A stretch of DNA of 60,000 bases, from positions 1,176,218 to 1,236,217 of the forward strand of contig NMRA01000015.1 in NCBI GenBank assembly GCA_002633005.1. Direction: 5' to 3'. The notes under the pieces are model-generated. The model was not told the origin of the DNA, ran no database searches, and saw only the letters and a program-made list of their open reading frames with translations. Positions 11,301 through 23,300 of the stretch are shown here, one piece after another. This DNA comes from Phoronis australis. Lineage: Eukaryota > Phoronida > Phoronidae. The first letter of the stretch is position 1. Every line of letters starts with the position of its first letter. Both the position numbers and the translations under genes were made by a program.

Positions 11301-14300
11301 ATGAACTGTTATAAGGAAAGATAATTTGCCTTGTTAAGAACTCAAACATGAAACAAAACCGTGATAGATTTTGAAGGGAGCTTCAAAAGAATAAAAACAA
11401 ATACACTTTAATATTGATTAAAATACACATTTTCATTCTCATTCGATTATAAGTGGATGTTAGTTTACGTATTCTAACCATTTTCAATCACACAGTAATT
11501 TTATTGCACGTTGAACGTCATTAAAGTATGAATTCATCAGTGTTTACATTGTTCGGACTGCGCTCCTAAGTAAGTATTGATTATTCACCGCTTGGAGCGC
11601 TAGTGTTTCGACCGGTAACCATTGCGGCGAATGGTAAAATGGCGGAGTGAACTCTCCTATACTCGTACACTCCTTGTTGATACCATACAACTGAACAGTT
11701 TGGTTAAGAACACTATTAAGCGTTTATTTCTGTTAACAAAGTTTTACAGTACCAAACATCAAGTTATTCCAATACACACAGTCCAACTTCAAGTGTTCAT
11801 ATGCTACTGTGGCAGAGAGAAACAGCTCTCAATTTTGTGAATTTACCTTGCCTAAGACTGGTAGATAGGCAATAGAGAAACCGAACATTCAGCGTTCGGT
11901 TTCATTATAGAGTGCCGTGCTGCTAACCAGTGTTTGTTGTGTCAAGAATTATAGAACCAGTTGGCAGCTTACAGATGCGGTGGACAAACAGAACGCATCC
12001 CTTCACACTCTTAAGTGATCACGACAAGACATACCTAAGCACTCGCATAGCATATGATCGATGCAGTATATTTTTACCAACTGAAATGTGGAGTTGGTGA
12101 ATTGATTTAGAAAATTGTTTTCAAACAGAAGCAATAAACTCTGACATTCTCACGGGGAACACTTGAAGAATGACATCCTGGAATTCAAGATATGTTTGTT
12201 ATCAACACAAGACAGACAGTAACAATCATTAGTGAACCAAATTAAAGTGCTCAATTACATAGAAACAAGCCATGTGATTGACAAAATCAAACAATGAAGG
12301 CTCACTGGAAATTTCCGAGAACAAGCCAACTCGTGAGCCCATATGAGAAATCTTTTTCAAATGTACGCTGGGGTAAATTCTGCAATAGCCACTTTCCAAA
12401 TATAGAGGGCTTGCTATCAGAAATTTCATGTAGTTCTACCCACAAACACATACGCACACCAACACTAGATAGATGACCCATGTCATCCCAAATGGGTTTG
12501 CTCTTGATTGTTCAAGAAAGTCAAGAAATATCCATATTAGAGATGCAGAAAGGAAATCTTAACATTCTGCTGTTGTGACAAACAAATAAAATACTCTTCT
12601 TTTCACAGAGCAACAAGCATTATGTTAGCTGTCAAGGGAAAACAGTGCAACTCCATTGCAGTGGTGCGTGAGTGCATGTTGTGTACCTTGGTGTTTAGAA
12701 TGGAAGAAAGTTGACTTACCAGCAATGATAACGACGATTAAGAGTACAATACCAATTATAATTAACCACATCTGAAAGTGCCAAGAAACCAACTCAAAAA
12801 ACTTAATACAGGTAGAACATAGACAACTCAGGTCAAGTATAAGGCGTGTGCAGAGATCTGATACTGTCCTGGGCTAGTTAACATCACCAGGCCACTAGCT
12901 TTTATTATTAAAATCCTGCAGCTAACTGTGAGCACAAGAACAGGCAAAGCGTTTACAGTTCTGGCTACTTATTGCCGTAACGGTCTCATTTTATAGTCAG
13001 GCAGAAAACGAGAGTGGTTATAATTTAGATTTTCTTTTCGTAACATCACTTGGAATTCTCACTTATCCTCGTGGTCCTGAATAGTATGTAATACCGTAGC
13101 CATCCAGGTTAACACCCACCCTCAAATTTGCAAATTTTCACTTTTGAACACCCATGCTCCACCTGGTGCCCACCCTCCATTAAGACAATTGAGACTCCTT
13201 TAAAAGTGCCAGACTCTATGTGAACGCCAGTCTCACAAGAACCTTGGCTTCCAAAACATCTCTAACACACTTAACTTTGGCAACAAAAAGTCACTCTCAG
13301 TGTCGCCTTTACGTATTCAGGCAGGGAAAGAACTTTTTAATGAAGCACACCTGTAATGGTTCTTTTGGCTCATGTACATTCCAATATTATCGAACTTGTG
13401 TGAAATAATATCGCAGAAGGCATTTGTGAGAGTGAGTCCACCATTCGGCTAAAAGCCCGTCCCTGATTTCTCAAACAAAATTTTAAGTGCCCCTGCCCTG
13501 CTTCATGGCCATCCCGATTAATTTTGTTGATTTCCCAATCTAAGCACTTCCTATTGTTAACCCAGATAAGCATGGCATTCTGATAATGAGAGGAAAACGT
13601 AAGACAAGCAGTTATTTCAAAACATTTTGCTTTAATGCTCTTACCAATCACAGTGCTCGGATACATTAAAAAAATTTTGGTTTATTTTCTAACCCAACAA
13701 CTTGCTGATCAAATCTCTGGACACGGGTATAAACATAAAAGTGAATGGACAAAAACTAAAAAAATTGAAAGAAAAAACTGCGACATCGACGTGTTATACA
13801 GGTTCAGGGCTAGGTCGTCATAAACTTACCGATTAGGACTATAACCACAACCCCGATAACCACGCCCAAAACAATCATCATCTGTAAAGTGTCAACTAGC
13901 GTGAAATGAAATGAACACACAAGTGTGCACCTTCGTGCACAGAATGAACACAGTTGTAAATGATATGTGTATAATACTTAATAATAACAATGAATAACCC
14001 TCAGAGGATACCAGCCGTGTTCTTTTCCCACGCTATTTCATCAACAAGGATTTTTTGTTGGAAAGCCATACATTTTATAGTATGGGTAGGGATTCTTGCC
14101 TGATTTTGGATGGTGTCATTGGTATGAACACCACACAAGGTTTACAACACCTTATGTGGGTTTCCACTAATAGATCGAATAGAGCTGAGGTGAAATTGTA
14201 TGATTCCAATCGGAAATGGGACAAAAGTGTCTATTAAAGATATGGCACTGGCTGTCCCTCTGAAAACAATTAGTGAAAAGTGTTTCAAATCATACAGTCA

Positions 14301-17300
14301 TAAAATATACAAATTTGCACATGTGAGCCCATAGGCATCAACAAAACAAGAGGCATTCAAGAGAAACCAAGACCGGCAAACATCCGTAAACACAAACAGG
14401 CAAACAGACGGACAGACAAACAGACACGCAGACGGTGAACTGAAGTGACCACAAGAGGGCACCACTTACCACCGGCCACAATGACCACCAAGCCAATCAC
14501 CACACCCATCATGATCATGCTCTGAAAACAACGTTAATAATATGCACAGGCCGAGGTCAAAGGTTAGTGCAAAGCAGGAGGGACAGACAGGCAAAGCTCC
14601 ACCCACATCTAGCTAAAGCTTGAGATCATACAGGGGTACAGCTCAACATCACTTGACTAGACAGGCCAAGCCCCGCCCATATCTAGCTGAAGCTCGAAAT
14701 CTTAAGGGGAGACAGCTTGGCAAGCCAGTAAAAGGGGTTCCGCAGTTTGAGAACCAGTTTTATCCACAGAATAACAGGAATAACAACTGGTTCTCGAAAT
14801 CCAGGACCTCTGGAAGTGACTATTGCGGACAGCTTCACGTTTGTCTGGAAGGGCTGCATTTTGTATAAACATGCAGATCAGTCAAACTGAAAATCTTTCA
14901 GTTTCAGGAGCACTTGCGACACCCTAAGTTCCACTGCATCAACCAGTAACTCACCCTGGTGTTCAGTCAAAGAACCCGGTTATTTTCATTAGAATGACTG
15001 TCACATTGCTTTCGGCACATGAAACAACTAAACCAAGAATTTCAACTTCTTGAGTTTTGTCTTCAGCCCTGATTCATCGGGGAACTGTCTTGAGTCCTGA
15101 CTTTAAGCTAAACATCAGTCAACGGTTGACTTAGCCAGCTTCATGAAATCAGACCAAGGCTAAACGCCAGAAAATCTGTCTACAATTTGAAGCCAAAAGA
15201 CAGAAATTCATAATCTGCTCTGGAGCAGACTAAAAGCCAAAGTCAAAAGATAAGAAATCAACAGTTGGCTATAGACTCTAGGAGAAACAGGCCACAGTTC
15301 CTTTCAGACCAGAAATAACTAATCTGTGTAAGGCTAAAGTTGAGACCCCTTATATCAGTAAGCAGTTGGATTTAACAGAAAGCATTTTTATATCAAAACT
15401 TGCCAAGAGGGACTAAAAATATTTGACCACATTGTTTTCATTTACAGCTAGCTGACAGTGCAATTTTGACAGTAAAGCTGATGAAACCCAAATCTCACAA
15501 TCCCAAAATATCCCAAGGGCTAGTTTCAACACAAGTAAGAAAAATAAGCAGTCAGAAGGACTTGGGAGGTCACAAAGCCACACAGGCAGACTTAATGCAG
15601 GTGAGAAAGAATTCTGACAAATCTGACAACTGCATCAAACCTTAATCAGATGACCCACAGCCGACTATTAGCACATAAATGACTTTAATGACTATTCATT
15701 TCCATACGCAGCCTACTGAGACACAACAGATTAAAGCCAGTTTGCACCGTGAAAAGCAAATGCACGGCACAGATTTAAAACGCTAAATCATGCAAAAGAC
15801 TGCGAAATAACATAGAGATCACAAACCTCCAAAAAGACATACTCAAGAGCTAGAAACCATTGAACTTCTTTGTTAAAAATATTTATTTCGCCCAACAACT
15901 TGTTTGAAAAGGTTCGTAATGAATAAAACCAGAAGAGAACTCGTTTATCAGTTGATGCATCTAGTAGTCAAATTCAGCAAATATGGCGAAAAACAGGACA
16001 AACCAACACCAACAGAGTGACTCCACCAAGAGCAAAGCCTACCGCACACTGTACAACTCGACTCTATTCAACGACTCAATTCAATGGATAGTTCCGACAA
16101 ACACACCTAGGTCATGCCCACAAGTCCACCAGATATGCAGGTTATCTATTGTAGAATTGCAACAGATACTTTTTGTTGTGTTCCTAATATTTCAGTTCTA
16201 TTACCAAATGTAGCTGTACAATCACAAAGGGCCCTAGTGGAAAGTTAACCATTACACGCAGGCAGCAGTATATATATCCACAATATGAAGTCTTCGAGTC
16301 CACGCAGATTACTAAACCATTCGCATAAATTGGGCTCCACTCAAATAACAGCTCAATTCAAACTATCAGGAACCAAGGTTGTTACTCAATACTGTTGCAT
16401 TACGCTGCACTTAAAAAAAGTTTGGTGACACAATAAGGTGCACTCTTAAGTTATTTCATAATACAGCTGACAATGAAGAAAAACTGTGTTCACACGATTA
16501 GTCAGTCTAAAGTTTTGTTGGTTGCCACTTGTGATCTGCAGTACATCCACAGTCTGAGTGTCCCAAGCTCATTCGAAAAACCAAGTTTCTGCTTTTGTTA
16601 GCTACAAATATTTGTGGGACAAAGATGGAGGATGATCGCAACATTTACGATTCCCTGCAGTCTGACTGGTTTGAATTCACAGCTTGATCAAAATGTCGGA
16701 ATTATCCATTGTTGAGATGTAGGATGAGGCACACAATGCTGTCTGATAGCAACTAATGCTCTGTTGCCTCGTCAAATATCAGAGGTCATGTAATTCACAA
16801 GATTATAGTCCTAACAGCAGCTGAGATGAGTTATGCCACACAGTATGCGGCAAGCTTTGGAGGATTGAGCCATTACAGCAAAAGGCTAAAAGCAAATCTC
16901 ACCCCAGTCATAAGTTATGTGACGCCACTTTGTTTAGCAGTACCCGAGCTGCACAAGCGAATATCACACATTTCGTTGACTCGGTAAAAACCACTTCTCG
17001 CACAAAAAATGAAACTTGACGGCTGACAACTAAATTTGAGACTGTTCACTGGCAATAAACCAATGCTTCCATGGGTGGATTGTTGTCTTCCATTTGGGAA
17101 CATAGCGCGAACATTTCAGAAACCACTTAAAGCCACAAGCAGCGAAAAGTACAAAGATGTCATTTTAGTACCTTAACCATATGGAGGTTTTTTGGCAAAT
17201 TGAAGTTGTCACTCTATGACTCAAAATAGAATTCACCGAATGTTTCTAAAGCTTAATTCACTGCTGCAAACTTGACTCACTCTTGTATCAGAATTGAGTT

Positions 17301-20300
17301 GACCTAATTATCACTACATGTGGCTCTAAGTGGATAATAAATAAAAACTACAAACCAAATTGAAGAAAAAAGGGGACACAATTCCTAAGAGGCTCGCAAA
17401 TTTAACGCAGCTTTACCAAGAACACGAGTGAACCGCAACTGTGCAACGTACTCAAGTCTGGCGTGTTGGGGTTAGCGAGTGCAACCGAAAGTCGAATTTA
17501 AGCATAGAACACCAAATAATCCCAATCCCCAGGACAACATAGAATTTTTGGACCTTGGTATTATTCCACCACATTTTCCTCTTGAGTCGGCTGGATGTAT
17601 TAACAAATTGTGCGGCGCCTAATTCAAGCTGGCCTATTGGGAACAAGAAGAGGACGAAGCAAGATTTTGTGAGGTTAACAATTGAAGGGTAAAAGCAGGT
17701 CAACAGGTGACCCTGAGCTGAAAAAGGGTTCAACGATGGCGTTCGGCAGAGAACTGTTACAGGACAAAAATGTTCTTTGTTCGAGTGCTGTTTACTAGAG
17801 GCAAACGGGTTATGTTCATGTTCAAAAAAAAAACTGTTCTGTTATGCAAACACAACCTTTTACTATTTAAATACAACAGAACAGTCAACACGTTGTCATA
17901 AGTTTCAGCCAAATGCATCAGTGAACCCTTTCCTATGACCATACAATACAGGCACACCATGTTGGGACCAGCCACTGTGTTAGTGGGCAGCTTTTGTGGA
18001 AGCAACTCACAACAAACAACTAGAGCTAACAAATGAGGGCGCTACCTTGCAGTTCTTCCACCACATCTTTCGCTTTAGTTTCCCGGCGCTCGCCTCAAAC
18101 TGCGAAGCTCCAGCCTGTAACGCATCTAGACAGCACAAAACAGTGTTTAGCTGATGACCAGATCATAGTATGGCGCAACACATCTAGCACACTACTAACT
18201 CCAGCCTAACATTACTACATTATTACAAGACAATACTTCCCCACCCATAGCACACACAAATAATAATGCATGGCAAGGTTGTTATGTCCAGAATGTCCCC
18301 CCCCCCCTAAGAGATCAAAATGCTTACAGTGAGTAAAGAAACACTTGAATGCATTACGTTACTCAAATTTAATGAAAATAAGATTAAACACCTTGTTAGA
18401 TTTCTAGCAGATTCTAAAACCCGTTTTTCATATGGAGCATGTTTGAAGTAAAGATTCTTTGTTCAAATTAACATAAATCCTGTTTTTGAGCTTTGAATTG
18501 CCAGGTATCTAAATTACAAAAATTGATTAACAGAAACGCATCAACAGATTCATAATGTAAATGTGATCAGCCACTGGTTTCAAAATACACAGAGACTGGT
18601 TACAAATCTGGTCAAATCTTGGCCTCATTACCTGCCCTGTCGTCCAACTCGGACAGTTTCTGATCCCTCTCCAACACTTTGTCCACGTTGACCCTCATAA
18701 TGTCCACCACCTGTCCAGTAGAAAGCACTGTTTAGAATTGGCCATCACCAACCACAATTCAAATGCATAGAAAGCTTAGGGGGCAAAATACTCTAAATTT
18801 TGTGAATTTTGAATGACAACTTCAAAACGAGATGTACAGAAATGCAAGTGCAGTACAAACCAAAAATAATCGTACATAACATATGTTTCCCATCATGCCA
18901 AGTCGTCATTTCAGTTGCTGTGTAATTGAACTCCACTTCCACTCAAATATCACGACAGAGAACACTGCATGCACTCAAGTCATCATGATGGGGTCTCCTG
19001 CATCATTCTGCCCGATTGTTTATGGTGTGCACTTTAGCTATTTGTTTAAGCCTGCTTTAAACTAGAAGTAAGTTTTTTAACTTCTTGGTTTTGATCCAAG
19101 TTTCAAAAGATAGAAGCAAAACTATGCGGGTGAGGTTCGAATTAAACTTCTGCCCCTGCAGTCATTGAAACACACATTTTGTCTTCAACATTAGGTAAGC
19201 ATCTAACTTTAATAACCAGCCACACAGTGTTGTCGAAGAAGGCACTTGTCATTCAAGTGCCACTCCAGGGGTACTGGGGAGTTCTGACTGGCCACAAGTT
19301 GGCAGGGGCTCAGTACCGAAGACGAAAATGCTGAAAGAATAAAAATTACCACTAGGGTGGACAACGGCAACCGGATCTGTCTGAATAAGTGTACCTTCGA
19401 GACCACCATACGCAAGACTAGATAAAAATTGATCAAACACTTGGCAAGCTCAACAGAAACTTTGTTATTTCGTGTGCTGCGATTACTCAATTGACAAGTA
19501 GTCTTGCATAATGTTTGGTAGCCTCATTCTCTGAGGTTTAGAGAAAATCTCCTTAAGTTTCCTGAAGTTCTGTCTCTAGCTTTACCTCGTCCACTTGGGC
19601 CTGTGTCTGTTGAAGTCGTTTGCTGGGCTGAGCCTTGACTGGGGCGGGTGGTGGGCCACCTGTGCCACCTTGAAGTCCGTCAGACCTGTAATTACAGGTA
19701 AGAACAGGTAAGACAAACAACTAATGACTTTGGACCAAGAATAGGCTCAAGCTGACAACACGTTTTTCTGCTATTTAGCAGGGATGCCACTCAAGACTCG
19801 TCAGTAGAATTTTTTTTCAATTTCAAAAACTACACATTATAAAATAGACTGAAGATTGATGAAATTGTTTACAAATTGAGGAATTAGACTAATTAATTCA
19901 ACAAAGCTTCTCCGCACGTTTTAAAGGACAACAGCATTAGAATGTGCATTTGTCATTGCTAATGGATGTAATATAGGTTCCTCTGCTCATGGTGACGTCT
20001 TTAAACCACGGGCAAACTTGGCAAATGAACTGTTGTCAGACAAGATAGCACAGATTCAGCGGTTTAAACCGGAAAACCAGCAAACTTGAAAGACAAGGAA
20101 AAAAGCTTGTTTTGTGAAATGAAAATAGGTGAAACTTGAGGAGCCAAGTTTCCAAGGAGCGTGAAAGCCACCAGGCACTATTCAGTATCCAAAAGGGATT
20201 TGCCTCTTTGCGTAAAATATCACAAATTTAGGACACGATATGGCCCACAAGTCAATTTCATTTGTTTTCATAAAAGATGAGCAGTACCAATTAATGTCAT

Positions 20301-23300
20301 TGTTCTCTTTACGCTCTATTCCATAGCAGTGCTTTGGCAAATTGAATGCATTCACAGAAATGCTAGCAACTTTTGAAACATACAAACGATTAATTTTGGC
20401 AATCATTTTGGTGCGACTTTATCAAGAGCAATTCCGAGATAGTCAATAACCTATAATGCCCCAATATTACAGTTCCACGAATGAGTGAGCTTGGGCTACA
20501 CATTCACAACTATAGACTACATCCTTCTCTGTGTATCTCTGAGTATTTTGGACATCCATGTTGCAATGAAAGAACAACTGTTTGATAGCTGTTTAAAAAT
20601 AACTTGATGATCCACTAAAAATGAACAATCATGGCAGACAGATTAATTACATAAAAACAATATCATGTTTTTGTTAATCAAATACTGAGATTAAGTCATT
20701 CTAAACAAAGAGTACTGGTCACTTATTCTAACGACTCTATAGATCAGAAACCAACATGTAGAATTTTAATAACCCGCAGTAAAAATAACACACTGATGTG
20801 ATACAAACCTGGTCCACCTGCTAATAATTATATGCAAATGAGTAAAAAGTGAAAAACAAATCATACCAGTACAAACTCATATATACACAAAAAATACACT
20901 CAAATAAGATCTAATAGGGCCAAGTTCAGGGACAAGCACACACTGACACAGAGTTGTGTACATTACAAGACCTAATGTATCCTTCTCAGACAAAAATAGA
21001 ACTGCACACAATTAGGGTAAAAATAATTCCTTTATGCAGAATACTCAAGATTTTCTGTCTCCTGAGCTTCACGCAAGAGGTCTCACTTCAAACTTACAGA
21101 GCATATCATTCAGACTCATTCCTTATTTTTTTTTTCAGAAAAAAAAAAATCCAGAAGTAACACAAGTTTTTATCTGTCACATGACAAACGTACTGTTTAT
21201 GATATTTACTAATTCTAAACTTAATTTTTGCATCAGCCTGAATGTAATCCCTGAACGTGACCAAATTATAATTCATTGTGCATTCAAAACTATCACTCAA
21301 AAACAAAAAGCATAAGATAAACCAGGAGACGTCTAGTGTCTCAGGCAGTGGTTACTATGGATACTTACAAGGGGCCATCAGGCCCCTGTGAGCCCCCTGC
21401 CTCAGAGGCGGGCTGGTCATCGCTAGGAGCAGACCTGAACATCGACAAGGGGTGAAGTCGATCAGACAAGAAATGACAACAGGTAAAGAAACGAGTAGAA
21501 AAATATAAAAAAATAAGCGTATGGGCATGCCAAATGACACCGAGAGCGGCAATTTTTGAAGCCACATCAATTACTTTCCAAGAGATTTTCATTACACAGG
21601 GCCAGGTGGAAAATTCGGAAGTTTTCTGCACAAATTTGACTTCAATTCAAGTATAACCACATGTATAGTTTCAATTCCACACCCACTGGTAATGGAATCT
21701 CCATGTGTTTGGTTTGGCGTCATGGCTCGTTATGCACATTTTCCATTTTTCACATTTCTTGGTTAAAATACACAGACACAAAGTGGCCTCTGTACAGTAA
21801 TGTAGACGGGTATCCCACGCCGTCGACCACGTGTAGCCACTGTACGCGTGACAGTAAATAGTAGAAAACGTGAACAATAAAAGCCTGCCATACAGCATAC
21901 TTGATCCTGAACAGAGCGCCACTTAGTGTGTGTGTAAAGAAGATTAAACTAGATATTAAATATGCATGCATCAAATATCCAATTGCAGCACACATACGGA
22001 GGAGGTACAGGGCTAGGCTCCATAATAACTCTGAAATGTAACAGTCGACTCATGAATGGTCAAAATATCCCAAGTCTACCCCAAACTAAAACACACAATG
22101 CAAAGCAGAGGTGGCCATGCAAGGCCCTCACTAAGTTTAGGAGAAGGAAACTGTGACTTCCAAGACAGAATGCAGCACTCGACGCTTAGCCTAACGCCAA
22201 GCCGCATTTGGCAACCTTTTAACTTTTTGTTATAATTTAAGCATGTGTTTGATGTGTGCTGACTGCTGTGGTAGGTGGCAAATACACTGATTTCACAAAA
22301 TAACCGGAACAGTTGTGAGCCAAAGATATTAATTCTAGGAAAATTCTTAGTCATTTAAAGTTTTAAAGCCAACGCAAACTTTGAAACAAATTTCGGGGTA
22401 ATTATTGTCTGACTGATGCTTGCAGCGGAGACTTTGTGGCGACTTGGGAGTTTTCTCAGGTCGCCAAATACAATCTGAGGTTGCATTGAGTGCTAGAATG
22501 TGTAAATTTTCTCCACCCCGCATAAATATTTGTTTTAAAAGGGAAAAGAGGCCAATATCTGACTCCAAAATCAAGGCAGCGAGAGCCTAGCAGGTTTTTA
22601 ATTTAGTTCTGAAAAAAAGAGGATCTAACAATCCAGAGGCCATGAAATTGAATGGTAATGTGACAATTTAAAGTCGTCTTTACATGAGAGACAGCTGAGC
22701 CAGCGCAGCTAACACAGAACAGTTGTACTCGATCAGTTGCTAAAGCCTCACCTGTACCACTAAACACAACTGGGGCAGGGCGGAAATGGATCATCTTTCA
22801 TTGCACTAGCACAATAGCGCAATAGCGTATATTGGGGTGATCAGCTGGTATTTCACATGGTTTGGACATTGGCAAATGTTTATGCCAGCATGCCCTGACA
22901 GTCTTTGTGTAAGTGACTCATGCTGATCCAGTTTGTGATCTAATGTTGTGTAAATGCAACTTAAGTGAATCAAGTCGCTCCGCTCCGTGACAACTGACAC
23001 GGTGACATCAGTCTACCGTGTAAAAGCGGCTTTCAAAATCCATGCAACACTGGGTCTACCCTCAGCATTAAATGATTCACCAATGCCAGCCAGTTACACA
23101 AAATGAGAACGAAATGCCTGGCTGTAAAATATTCATGAACCATATGTTTCAAGATAAATACAACAAAAATCAATTTCAACAGGTACTTCCCCTTACTATC
23201 AACCATGCAAATTAACAGGTTTTGATAATTAACAAACCAACATTTAATGCAAAGAGTTATTAATTAAATTCCTCCAATAATTAAAAAGTATCTACAAATA

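Noticed and set aside
14940-14960. Donor-like ACCAGG|GTGAGT on the minus strand upstream of anchor exon 6a
   Set aside because: No matching acceptor with an open frame or transmembrane content lies upstream of it, so I do not call a fourth exon of the trio here.
19120-19160. GGTTCGAATT B-box-like sequence suggesting a tRNA
   Set aside because: No A box at the right distance and no cloverleaf by eye.
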